Source: Lytechinus pictus (Eukaryota > Echinodermata > Echinoidea > Temnopleuroida > Toxopneustidae). Taken from it: DNA of 64,000 nucleotides. Under the pieces are notes generated by a model. That model saw only the letters and a program-made list of their open reading frames with translations. It was not told where the DNA came from and made no database searches. Position 1 is the stretch's first letter. Every line of letters begins with the position of its first letter. The DNA lies in the NCBI RefSeq assembly GCF_037042905.1, contig NC_087261.1, forward strand, positions 23,307,817-23,371,816, given 5' to 3'. Below are positions 11,211-23,000 of the stretch, in pieces. The translations under genes and the position numbers were made by a program.

Positions 11211-12684
11211 TATACTGTTAATCAGTGCGATACTCGTCATGATTTTATATGGGATTATGTTTACTTTTGTAGAGTTCGATCTTCTTGCTATTTCCGCGAA
11301 TGAATTGGTGCTGAACGTAAATCTACATGTGGGGAAATTCATAAATAGGTCTGATATTTAATTCGCCGTTACCATGGTAACATTCATTTTATATGAATAT
11401 CTATATCCTAAAACATTCATGTGTAAATAAAACGATTGAATTAGCATTTTTTAACCTACTCTTTCAATTTACATTTTACTTCAGTTATTGGATTATCAAA
11501 GTCTAAAAAAAAATGGTTATTGCCACGGCAATTCCTAATTTTTGTCTCGCCTGCATAGCAGAGCAGGACTAAGGGGGCCACTTTTCCGGCATAGGCGACG
11601 GCAGTTTTGATATAACAGCGTCATATCTACCTTGAAATCTTAACCAATGTTACGTTTTTTGAAATTTCATTATAATTTTGAACGTATAGAAAAAAATAAT
11701 GACACTAATAACAGTATTCATGTATTACTGATCGTCTTGCACAAGTTTTAGATCACATGATTAAGGTCAAAGGTCATTTAAAGTCACTGATCTTTGGCCA
11801 TATGGGGGTATTTTTTTTAAATGTCATCATAACTTTTAAATTTAAAATGAGCTACGGACACTGACGTAAGCCTTTAGATGGAAGATGCACGGAAGTGAGG
11901 GGGAGGGGGAAACTTGCCCCCAAAAAAATTCAAGAAAAACAAAATAAAACAACAGAAGCAAAATAATAGAAAGCTTGTTGGGGAGGGGGTCATTTATTTA
12001 TTATTTTATTTATTTATATGTTTATTTATATATCTATTTGTTTATTATGACCTCAATTGAATGTAAATATTGTATTTAATTTTTTTTTCCTTAATAAACA
12101 CAAATTGTTCCCTAAATTAATGCTTTTGTTAAATAGACTTGATCAGTCAGCTCGCTCACCAGCAGTGTAGCTAGGATTTTGTCAGCAGAGGAGCACGGGG
12201 GAGGGCCTTGGTATGTTGCAGGGAGTACCAAAACAGATTCTTTTATCAAATATTTATTATTAAGTACATATATATTAGCTTTATTCTCACAAGCACGATT
12301 AAGTATCTGACAAGGCCTATTTGAATGCGAACGCGAAGCGCAAGCAGTTTTTGTATATGCCATGAAATTAGGAGCTGAAAGTTAGAAAGTTACACAATTA
12401 TTCGTAAGAGTAATCATGAACATGATTTGTATCTTATGGTAATGTTAGAAATTTCAGAAAGTTTTAATATTCTGACATTAAAACGGAGCATTTAATACAT
12501 ATTTTTTTAAAAATAATATATAGGCTATTGATGCGAGCGCGAGACGCAATCTGTTTTTTTTTTTCCAATCCGTAAACTGGACATTTTGATGACGTTTTGA
12601 AATAAAGAATGGTATGTATCTGTTTAAAAAAAAAACAGTACAAGCCGAGCTGGCTTTTTTTTTAATGAGAAACGAAACATTCTA
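11210..12684. other. Centre of the palindromic element, left part
   Basis: No gene. Contains a gtctcgcctgcatagcagag motif at about 11545-11565, a TTTA-rich tract at 11990-12050, and the first of several GCGAGCGCGAAGCGC-like islets (about 12328 and 12533). Confidence 0.5.
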
Positions 12685-12885
12685 AGGTGCGATAGCTCAA
12701 GAGGGGGTTTCGGATTCCGGTGGCCTGGGTTCGATTCCCATTTGATGCGCTAATAAGGCATTTAAATACCTTACTAGTAATGGTATAAGGCATTTTAATC
12801 CTCATTATAGGTCCCTCGGGGATACCTTAAGCCGTCGATCCCCTGGTTGCTTGCTTAGAAGCATTCATGCTTTTTTAGCAAATGA
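12685..12885 (+). mobile_element. tRNA-derived SINE, second family, copy 1
   Basis: tRNA-like head with B box GGGTTCGATTCCC at 12728-12740, then a body with taaggcattt, gccgtcgatcccctggttgc and attcatgc. Closely matches 31147-31345. Confidence 0.75.
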
Positions 12886-12924
12886 GGTAAAATACAAACC
12901 GTCAAATCATTAACAATAATCAGT

Positions 12925-13385
12925 ATTTAATTATAGGATTTAATGCGAGCGGGAAGCGTGAGCTGAAAATTTCGAATTAAACGAATGATTTGAAACATGT
13001 TTTTAATGTAGAAAAATATGAATATCGTACTAAACAAAAACGTTAGAGCAAAAGTGCGAGCTAAAATTGGGAGACACTCAGAGCTAAAAATTTGACATAC
13101 AGTATGCACATTTATTTAATAATGGACTGGATGCGTATTTAACTAAACAATGTGAGCGCGAACGGCGAGCTAATTTCTTTTATAATTTTCTAAGAAATTG
13201 ACACTTCAAGCATGTTTTTCTAACAGATAGCAAGTTGTTTATCTCATTTATTAATGTCAGCGCGAAGCTCGAGTCGAAAATTTATTTGGCATCTTTTTGT
13301 AATTCCGTGTAGGGTGCCTATCTCGCTAAACCAAAATAAAATATACACTCGAATCGCGAGCAGAATACTTTGGGTATATTATCTT
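12925..13385. repeat. Dispersed GCGAGCGNGAAGCG islets
   Basis: Recurring short GC-rich words (gcgagcgggaagcgtgagct, gtgagcgcgaacggcgagct, cagcgcgaagctcgagtcga) spaced 100-200 bp apart in AT-rich DNA, each followed by aaaattt-like sequence. Related words occur at 37585-37830. Confidence 0.55.
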
Positions 13386-13446
13386 GAAAATGGGATACTT
13401 TCAGCTCCATGTAATCCTTTTCGGAGACTACACATGACTTTAGGCA

Positions 13447-13492
13447 GGGGGGGGGGGGGCAGTTGCGGGGGCAGTTGCGGGGGCAGTTGTGG
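13447..13492. repeat. G-run and gcagttgcgggg repeats
   Basis: A G-run followed by three copies of ggggcagttgcg/tg, 12 bp each. It encodes Gly/Cys-rich ORFs that are not credible proteins. Confidence 0.8.
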
Positions 13493-14902
13493 CCAGAAAT
13501 GTTGTAACTCGTTTTAAGTATGTACTTATTCATGTAATTATGTTTATAATGTACGGTATCTTCAATTGTACATTCTAAATGGCCCCCTCCCTCCCCGATA
13601 AATTTTGAATGTCCCCTTTCGGAAAATATATCTTCCATCTTACTTGAAAATTCTTTTAATATTTGAGACATTAGAAACGATCGATATTCAATATAGATGA
13701 ACCCATTTAAATCGAAGAATTTAAGTTGTAAAAAAACTTAGAACTATTGATAGTGTTCACAAACTTTTATTTTGAGTAAATCACGATTTTATATCTTATA
13801 GTGCCATATATGTGTGTGTTATATTCCAAATTGAAATGCATATTTAGTAGACTTATAATTTGAAACTCTAAATATATATAATCGCATATCAAAGGAAATC
13901 AAATTATCTTACAAGTCCCGTCAAAATATCAAAATGCGTGATTTTCGACAGTCTTTCAGAATTTACGCTAAAAATGATACTTTCACGCAAAAGTGTACTT
14001 GGCATCCGCCCATACGTTATTCCTCAGTATTTCCTCAAGATTATAGCTGGGATGCAAAGAATTGACAAAATGTGCTATCCAATTAAAAACTCGCTTTAGT
14101 GCGTACTTATACATGTAATTAAAAACTCGCTTTAGTATGTACTTATACATGTAATTATGTACATAATGTACGGCATTTTTAATTTTTCTTTCAAAATGCG
14201 CACCTGGTAAAATGCACATTGTCTCCTTTCGGATAACATAAAATGATATATCTTCTATCTTACTCGAAAATTCTTTTAATATTTGTGGCATTAGGACATT
14301 TACTTTACATTCGATGGATAAACGAATTGAAATTAAAAAAAATTAAGTTGCGTAAAAAACTTCAAACTATTGATAACTTTCACAAACTTTTGTTTTGAGA
14401 AAATCGCGGTTTTATGTTTCACTGTGCCATATGTGTGTGTGTAATATTCAAATTTGAAATGCATATTTATGAGATTTATAATTTGAAACTCTGAATAAAA
14501 GTAATTCCATATCAAAGATAATCAACAATATGATGATAATCCGTCAAAATATCAAAATGCGTGATTTTCGACATTCTTTCAGATTTTACGCTAAAAATGA
14601 CACTTTCACGCAAAATTGCGCTTGGCATCCGGCCGTACGCTATTCCTGAGTATATTTGCAAGACTTTTAGATTGGATGCCGAGCATTAACAAATTTTGCC
14701 GTCGAATCCTTATCTAGAGCACTTTTTGACATTTGGCCGGTCTACTAGATGGCATAGTCACAGATTTGAACATAGGTATTCGTACGATGATTTCGAACAT
14801 TACACAGGAAGATATCCCATGTCTCAATATTAGCATCAAATTCTACTAGGTTTTATTCCAAAATCGGGTCGCAGACCAATCGTAAGGTTTGCGGTCGCCT
14901 TT

Positions 14903-15132
14903 ATACCTAATTACAGGCTATCGGTCAGGTTTGGAGTTGGTCTCATTGTTGTGACCTGACTTTGTATTTCGCGATCGTGAATTCTGGATCGTCTGAAGTG
15001 ATGGAGAAAGGCCTCCTCTCGATCTGTCGAGAGGCGGGCAATGGAAAAATGACGAATATTTACATATGTACGGTATATTACGATTATAATTAAAGGAAAC
15101 CGAAAACCCGTGAAGAGAATCAATCTTGAAGA
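14903..15132. other. Short non-coding interval
   Basis: Nothing recognisable beyond unremarkable sequence between two inverted-repeat elements. Confidence 0.4.
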
Positions 15133-15442
15133 GTACCGAAGTGATGACGTCACAATAAACCCTTGTTTGCATTTCAGCGTTTTAGATACCATATTCTGGT
15201 AGAGCATGATAAAAAACCCTCTTCCAAAATTTGGTGAGAATCGGTCCAAGGGGCCTGAGATATAACCTTATGAATATAATGACTTCAATGGGGCTAATTA
15301 TGTATTCATGAGGTCATATCTCCGTATCTTCGGGCACCATCGTATTTGGGTCGTGTTTTTTTCTTTCATCATGCGCTACCAAAATATGCTACAAAAAACG
15401 CTGAAGTGCAAAAAGTGAAAATTGATGACGCTACATTTCGGT
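15133..15442. mobile_element. Inverted-repeat element
   Basis: Left accgaagtgatgacgtcac and right attgatgacgctacatttcggt are imperfect complements. Inner words tttcagcgttttagatacca and aaaaacgctgaagtg also pair. Confidence 0.6.
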
Positions 15443-17003
15443 GTTCTGTTGGAAAGAGTAGAATGAGAGGAACAACTAAGTGTCATCAAAATCATTTATA
15501 AAAAATTATGATAACTGATTTCTTATCAAATAAGAGAGATATGGAACCTTTCAAAGACTTTCAATACTGTACACCTTTAATCATCTTCAATCGATGAATC
15601 AAAACAGCGATGTCGTCCGTGACTCCAGACAAACAGCACATTTCCACTTATACGTCAGCTGAGAAGTTTACGACGATCGGCTGTCCCGGTTCAATAATGT
15701 TCGATAAAGACCTCACAGCTGTTCATTCTGATTTGACGGGCATTTTCAATAGATTTCCTACGTTGTAGAATCCGTCCCCGTTGCAATTGCATAAAATCCT
15801 TACTAACTGTTCCGGGTTTCCAACGATTTCTTCTTCCCGCGGCATCACAATAGGATTTATTCTGTCAAAAACGGCACTTAATCATTATCAATATGAATAT
15901 GAATACACCTAAATCGTACAGCTAGTAAGTAATAGGTAACGACTTGAGCAATTTGTCAGCGTGGCGCAATGGAATAATCATAATATTTTTCCCCTTACAA
16001 TGGCAAGGTTGCGGGTTCGAATTCCAATATAGGCAACAACTAAATATGATTTTTAGGAATAACAAATTGGGGCGAAATTTTGAACAAAAATTTGGCCGAG
16101 TTCAAAGATTCCAAAATGGCATATCTGTGGGACAGAAAGATTTTGTTTTAATGGCCGAAAAGTCGCATGAAAAACAATTCGCTTCCGGGTCAAAATAAAG
16201 TTGCATGAAGTCAGATGTGAAAGGGAAAATTTGATGATTTATTCCAATACTCACTTATGTTCACAAATCATATTTTTATGATAAAAAATATTATAGCAGT
16301 ATGAATTTATCGATTATTAACGGAGAAGACAGCGTTTAGAGTTTTATGATGTTAACTCAAGTTCAAGATAATTTTTCTATTGTGTATTTTATTCAATTAA
16401 AAACATTAAAATTATACTGGCCATTAAGAGGAATGTGACAATAGTCACAAAAAATAGTAACAAGAACAACACGAGTGAATAAAATAACAACATAACAAAT
16501 TATAGAAACTTGTACACTAATCCTGATAAACATTACCAAGCATTAGGATAAGGTGAGTACAAGGGAGAAGTTAAAGATATAATTATTGTCTATACGTGGC
16601 GACGTGTGGGTTTTCGGAAAGGAAATAACAACTTATGTGTTTTGTACATTGTATTCATGTACGAGTAATGAATTAAGTGCTCTTTAATCGTGTGTCTTTC
16701 ATGAATGACTTTCAAACTTGCTTTTATTAAATACTAAGTGCTATTTGTACATGCGATGTGACTTTTGCTTAATTTGTGTTTTGTATCTGCTGTTCGTTGG
16801 TATTATTACGATTGAACTGCCGTATATGCCATATTGGGGCATTTTAGCAATCCCTTCGCAGACGCTTTCTATTGCGCAGAGAAACTTGTCAAAAGCCCTT
16901 CATAACAAAGCAGCCTCTGTTGAAAATCGTTCAATCAAAACAGCAGTGTCGACCGAGACTCTGAACAAACGGCATATTTTTTTGTTCCGGTCCGAATCTT
17001 AAA
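15443..17003. other. Repeat-derived non-coding sequence
   Basis: Words at about 15447 (ttggaaagagtagaatgaga) and 15597 (gaatcaaaacagcgatgtcg) recur at 17037 and about 16930, so this stretch shares a repeat family with the element at 17004-17573. It also holds the tRNA-like segment at 15957-16035. Confidence 0.5.
15957..16035 (+). other. tRNA-like segment, probably a SINE relic
   Basis: Has an A-box-like gtggcgcaatgg and a B box GGGTTCGAATTCC about 50 bp later. No clean cloverleaf and no terminator T-run were confirmed, so it is not called a functional tRNA. Confidence 0.4.
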
Positions 17004-17573
17004 GGAAACCAAATCCCAAGATGAGAAACAAAATTATTGGAAAGAGTATAATGAGAGGAACAATTAAAAACAGGTTTCATCAAAATCGGTTATAGAATAA
17101 GAGAGTTATTGAAGTTTGACAAGTGTTGTTGTACTTTCTATGGGAATCCTCAAATGGGCAAACATGCTTCAAAATGGCTGATTTTGTGGACAACCCTCCA
17201 TTTGTTTTGTACACATATTTTCAGATTTTCCCCTTTATTTTAACATATTTCACATCATCTCCTCCTGACCTTGACATATGTGATGTGAATTATATTTCCC
17301 CATGACATATGTTATGCACAAAATGAGGCAATATGCAATTTCAAAGATAATAGTGAAAATCTGAAAAAAAATTGTGTACAAAACAAATGGAGAGTTGTCC
17401 ACAAAATGAGCAATTTTAAAGCATGTTTGCCAATTGGAAGATCCCCATAGAAAGTACAACAAGACTCTTTAAGCATCCATTACTTGCATATTTCACAACC
17501 GATTTTGATGAAACTTGTTTTAACTTATTTACTCTTTCCAATAAGATTGCTTCTCATCTTGGGTTTTGGTTCC
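17004..17573. mobile_element. Inverted-repeat element with ~260 bp arms
   Basis: Left ggaaaccaaatcccaagatg pairs with catcttgggttttggttcc on the right. Inner parts also pair (tactttctatgggaatcctc with gatccccatagaaagta; caaccctccatttgttttgt with acaaaacaaatggagagttg). Confidence 0.75.
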
Positions 17574-17890
17574 ATTTCAGACGATATGCTGTCCGAGTCT
17601 GCCAACTTTCGAAAATGATCTCTAACCTGCCCTCTTTATGCCCCCGCAGACGAAGTCCGGAGGGGGGCATTAAGCATTGCCCCTGTCTGCCCGTCCGTCC
17701 GTCAGGATTATGAAATTATTATGAAACGGGCCCCTGGTACACCAATGTAAACTTATCTGTATGAAATCATGACATTCCAGATGAAAACCGATAATTCTGA
17801 TGATCACAAGTTTATTGTGACAGTGAATTATTCTTGAATGGATAAAAATACCCGACTGTTGATGGAATTATGTGCTTATTTTTAAATATA

Positions 17891-18054
17891 CACTGTAAAA
17901 AATGAAGTGCTATTTTAGCACTTAAAGTGCTTGTATAGTGACTGCACTACGAGTGCTGATTTTCTAGTTTAAATTTGAACTAAAAATTAGCACTCGTAAT
18001 GCAGTCACTGTACAAGCACTGTAAGTGCTAAATTAGCACTTCATTTTTACAGTG
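17891..18054. mobile_element. 164-bp palindromic MITE with TA duplication
   Basis: Begins cactgtaaaaaatgaagtgc and ends with its near-complement. TA flanks both sides (17889-17890, 18055-18056). The two halves are almost full complements around ctagtttaaatttgaactaa. Size and TA target fit a Tc1/mariner-type non-autonomous element. Confidence 0.85.
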
Positions 18055-18352
18055 TACTATATTAACGCCTTTTTTCCAGAGCCATGTCGCACATATTTTG
18101 TTCTTTATACATCCAAACACTTGCGTGGTCAATTTATGGGATCCTGTTTGAATTCATTTTGTGGGATATTTAACTAGGAACTTGTCAGGGGTCCAAACTA
18201 TCATGTATTGAGCAAATAGTGGTTAGATCTGACCATAATAAGCATTTGCAAGTTCCGTCTAGAGAATGCGATCTTGTATCGAGGAAAACCCCCAAACATA
18301 GTCTACACTCCATTCGTTGGCAAATATTTGCTCCCTCTCCCCCTCTCCCTCC

Positions 18353-18472
18353 CCCCCCCCCTTTCTCTCTCTCTGTATCTATATATCTATCTATCTTTCT
18401 ATCTGTCTATAAGTCTGCCTGTTTGTCTATTTGTATCTATCTTTCTATCTCTCACTCTCTCTCTCTCTCACA
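18353..18472. repeat. Poly-C / (CT)n / (TCTA)n microsatellites
   Basis: Read directly; explains the low-complexity ORFs here. Confidence 0.85.
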
Positions 18473-18544
18473 TTGTATTTCTTCACAATCGCATGTATAC
18501 TCGCCCCGAAAGAGTGGGGGTTAATGTTTTACAGCAGGGGATAA

Positions 18545-18815
18545 GTGGAGCGTTGTATGCCAGTGGATTAATCTTCTGACTTTGAAACAGAGGGTCGAGG
18601 GTTCGAATCCCAGCCACGGCGTAATTTCCTTCAGCAAGAAATTCATCCACATTGTGCTGCACTCAACCCAGGTGAGGTGAATGGGTACCCGGCTGAAAGA
18701 AATCCCTAGAATGCTTGAGCGCCTAGGCAGCCCAGCTAAAGCCGAGTTAATAATAATAGCAGGGCCCGCTGGGAGAACTTTTTTCAGAACTGAACTATAT
18801 TATTATTATTAAGTT
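18545..18815 (+). mobile_element. tRNA-derived SINE
   Basis: Head with B box GGGTTCGAATCCC (18600-18612), then cttcagcaagaaattcatcc, tgctgcactcaacccaggtg and gggtacccgg. The body is the same as the copy at 24001-24275. Confidence 0.8.
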
Positions 18816-19647
18816 ACAGAGTTTCAAAACACACAAAAATAATCCCCAGCCCCTTCCAAGTGATGATAAATATTTTTTTTTCCTTTTTATGGTTTCATGC
18901 TTTAATTGTAAATAAAAGCATAACTATTTTCAAGTTCCAACTAACATTGCTTAATTTGAAATTGCGAAAATGAAAGATGAAAAAAAATGTAATACTGAGT
19001 GTTTTCAGAATAAACAATAAGCAGATATAAAGTTAACAAGTTGAACCCCATCCCCTTCTATACAAAAGTAAGGCAGTATTGGAAAGCCAATTTCGTCTTA
19101 GAATCAGCGTTCCCTTTTTTTCTATCTTATCCAATTTTTAATATTCGAATATTCATTGATTATAGTAAAAAAAACAAGTTTCAATGATAAATTGGAATAA
19201 TACTGATTAAACAGAAAACATCTCAGTTTTTTGTTCTTATCATAAAACTCGTATGGCGTTTATAAGACATATATATCACACCCCCACCGTTATACGTAAT
19301 GTATAATTGTTATTCATCATGCCAAATTGGTTTCGCGTGAACGTATGTAAACAAAAGAAAATTAATGTTTATACATGTATGACCTACTAAATTTTGTTTT
19401 GTAGTGATCTTTATTATTCATTCAAATAAATTTCATACATACATAATCAAGAAAAATAGTGAACGAATGAATGAATGATTGTATTCATTCGGATCGTTCT
19501 GACTTGTTTTAATTTTTTAATTGAACACAGTTAATTCTAAACCGCTTTCATTCATTAAAAAAAATCATTAATATCTTAATAAAGTTGTCAATAAACCACA
19601 AAATGCGAGATCCTTGAGTCGCAATTATCCATGGTTACGTAAGCCTA

Positions 19648-19658
19648 CATATATATAC
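19648..19658 (+). promoter_or_regulatory. Possible TATA box of the GH1 gene
   Basis: catatatatac lies 65-75 bp upstream of the chosen ATG, which would allow a 5' UTR of roughly 40-50 nt. AT-rich chance matches are common here. Confidence 0.3.
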
Positions 19659-19722
19659 TTCGATATCAATCCTGTATACATTCCGCTTTGTAACTGAACA
19701 CAGGACCTATCTAGATGAGTGT

Positions 19723-20042
19723 ATGTCAGACATGGTATATAGCGAGATGAATTTCACATGGATTGCGTTAGTGTTTTCGTGTATAATGACTCCGGTGATC
19801 GGACTCGACGAGGAGCCCGAGTTCGTTTATCCCGATCGCTTCAATGACACCGATCGCGACGCCTTCCTCTACGGTACCTTCCCCGAAGGGTTCGTCTGGA
19901 GTACATCGTCGTCCGCGTACCAGATCGAAGGAGCTTGGGATAAGGACGGAAAGGGAGAAAGCATCTGGGATAGATTCACCCACGAAGGTGGTAATTCTTC
20001 CATTGAGGATACTGGAGATGTTGCGTGCGACAGCTACCATAA
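19723..20042 (+). CDS. LCTL: GH1 gene exon 1: signal peptide and barrel start
   Basis: ATG at 19723 is the first in frame; ATGs at 19732 and 19747 could also serve, and the hydrophobic core after MNFTW is kept with any of them. Encodes the GH1 N-terminal motif ending SYHK, with the Lys codon split by the intron (donor gtaaga). Confidence 0.88.
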
Positions 20043-23000
20043 GTAAGAAAAGATGTCGAGTAGAAAATTAATCAACATTTTGTTAAAACGGAAGATGCAG
20101 TTTTGTTGGTAAAAAGCTACAGTCTCCTAGGTAGATTTCATACAACATGGAGCAACGTTGACAAAACAGTTGGTATTATTTTACCCAGTGATTATCCTTC
20201 AGAACTTTAACACTTTTCTTCCTCTGTTTCTTCTCCTCCTCCTCCTCCTTCTTCTTCTTCTTCTTCTTCTTCTTCTTCTTCTGCTTCTTCTTCTTCTTCT
20301 TTTGATGATGATGATAATGAAGATCGATTTAAAACGTGTACCCTAGATGTCAATTGACAGATGATATTATAGTTTAATACATTACATACTATCAATAAAC
20401 CGAAATATTTGAGAGTATTGATCACATAAAGACGTATGAACATAGTGAACGTAATGGGGTTTTGGATATGAAATGCATTTTGATTCTTGTAACTTCTCAT
20501 GGAAAAAGAGCATTACATTGCTCCGATCGGAATTTGAGCCCAGTGCTGCATGGAGTGACCATTATGCAAGTATAAATTTGCGCGGGTTGGGGTTGGGAAG
20601 GGGGGTGTGGATCAAACATATTTTTGGCTTTTCTCGTCCAAATGAGGACGTCAGCCGTCATCGCCCGGTCCGTATAGCAGTTTGGTCCAGGAGCCCCTCT
20701 TATGGCATCTAGACGCAAGCGCGGACCCAGCCGAAATAGACGCAACACCATTCCGTGAGCCATATTTGTTTTTAGAACAATACTCTAACCTATGTCTAAC
20801 CCTGCTAGACCCTCGCCTGCCTGGTCGGGTCCTGGGGCGATTCTCGGTAAGGACAAGTGAATGGAGCTCCTTAAAGGGATCGTTTAACTTTGTGAGCAGC
20901 TGATTTAAAAAATTCTCAAACTGAGTTGAAACGTGCGTATGAGTGCCTGTATTTGTCCTCAAAAACCCTGAAACAGACCACAATATAGGATGAAAAACTC
21001 TAATTTAGAACAAGTAGCAATTTATTAGCCTGATTTTGAGGACCGTCTAGTAGACGGGTTCAGCTTATGACTAGTTTTCTCCAATTCAAAAAGTCCGTTG
21101 ACTATTTTGACTGCCTTCTGCTGTGTGTATCTCCTATTCACACACTATTAGCTGCACTGTACATTCAGTGTATACCTTGTACACACTGTATGTAGGTCAT
21201 GCTGTGTTCATCTAGAATTAATGTGTTGTGGTGCACAGATTCCCTGTATACACATAGTCATTGAAACCAACTCCCAATTATTTCAAACTTTGGTTTACAT
21301 CTCCAATGTTTTAAAATTGATCCTGTAAATATAATACTTTGAAACTTTTGGGATGGTATTTTTACACTATAAGCCTAATGTTTAGCCCATTTTCAGGAAC
21401 CAAAAGGAGATTTTTTTAAATCAGAACAAAGTGAAATGATCACTTTAAAGCTTCTGGGTTTGGGTTCAATAGGGATTCGATAGACTTCGCTTTCGAGCAC
21501 AATTAATAATCATTTCAGATCGAGGCCTATAGGTAAACTGGATGTACATGCAGCAACCCATCCGGTCGCCTTTTGCCGACATGGCTACATGCCGACATGG
21601 CTACATGTAGCCTGTCTGGGTCCACTTTTTAGCAATTCATTGGCGTCGTTATCAGCAGGTCATATTCAGTTCTGGAATCGAAACGTAATCACAACTTAGT
21701 GCTCATTAATTCACGCAATATATCAGTATATTAACACAGTAAATATTCTTGTAAAATACATGATAGGTATAGAGAAGATGTTGCTCTGATGAACGGGATG
21801 GGACTCAAGTATTATCGCTTCTCAATCTCTTGGCCTCGAATTCTTCCAGATGGTACTCTGAACAATGTAAACGAAGCCGGCATCGATTACTACAACAGCC
21901 TGATCAACGAGCTCCTACAAAACAACATCACGTCCATGGTCACTCTCTACCACTGGGATCTTCCACAGGCATTGCAGGACGTCGGCGGCTGGGCTAACGA
22001 AACCGTCATCGATCACTTCAATGACTTCGCAGAACTGTGTTATCAACGATTCGGAAGTCGCGTTCCATTCTGGATTACATTCAACGACCCATGGGCAGTC
22101 AGCGTGCTAGGCTATGGCACCGGATCCTTGGCGCCAGGAATAACTGAAGATGGTACTACTATCTATGTTGTGGCCCACAACATCATCAGATCACACGCAA
22201 AGGCGTGGCATACGTACAACGATACATACAGGGAACTACAGGTGAGCCATTGATCATGTTGATTGCCTTTAACACTTGCAGGACTTTGAAGAATTCTGGT
22301 CAACTAACCGGGTCCAATGACATTAAGGATTGCGATCATAAATGATAAGAGAAATCTGATTGGTTCTTGATAAGTGTTTTGAACAAAGTGCGCATGCAAC
22401 AATGATCCTGATTGGCCATTTCGATTAGGCTTTATATTTGAAGCCATTGCCTATAAGGGATCCCAGGAACGCAGTTGCGATTTTTCACTCAGTGACATAC
22501 GAGGCTTTCAGCGACGCGGGTGTTCACTGTATGGCAGGCCTTTTTTATATTCATTCCTAAATCTTGAGAAATCCAATTATTGATATCAAGCCCTGTACGT
22601 TGCTGAGCGAAAACTTGCCAATATCATTGCTTAAAAAGTGATGAATTTGTTTGAAATCAAAATAAAACTGCGATTGATCTTATCGTTATTATTCATTTTA
22701 TCTTTTTTTTCTGAACTATAGAATGGTAAAGTCGGCATCACCCTGAACGCTGATCACATTGAGCCTACAGATCCAAACAGACAAGACCACATCGACGCTG
22801 CTGAACGATATCTCCAGTTTGACGTCGGTTGGTGGGCCAATCCAATCTTTAAGAATGGCGATTATCCCGAGATCATGAAGACATCTATAGCAGGAAAGAG
22901 TGCTATTCAAGGCTTCAACTCGTCGAGACTCCCTGAATTCACCCAGGAAGAGAAGGAATACAATAGAGGTATTAAGTAACAAATTGTGTAGTTAATGCAG

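Larger units (their letters stand above)
9707..14902. mobile_element. 5.2 kb palindromic element made of four copies of a ~0.6 kb unit
   Basis: Terminal inverted repeats of about 45 bp: left aaggccaccgcacacctta, right (complement) aaaggcgaccgcaaacctta. Further in, about 9975-10620 and 10625-11210 are two direct copies of one unit (shared words ttggcatcccagc, gcggatgccaag, gcgtgaaagt, catttttagcg). The right arm holds their reverse complements at about 13540-14085 and 14085-14745. The central 11.3-13.5 kb differs and contains a SINE and GC-rich motifs. No transposase or other protein is recognisable, so it looks non-autonomous. Confidence 0.8.
17574..19647. other. Intergenic region with MITE, microsatellites and SINE
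   Basis: Contains a gcccccgcagacgaagtccg repeat motif (about 17640), a 164 bp palindromic MITE (17891-18054), poly-C and CT/TCTA microsatellites (18335-18475) and a SINE (18545-18815). The last kilobase is AT-rich without recognisable features. Confidence 0.6.

Noticed and set aside
20158-20346. Poly-Leu ORF
   Set aside because: Translation of a (CTT)n microsatellite.
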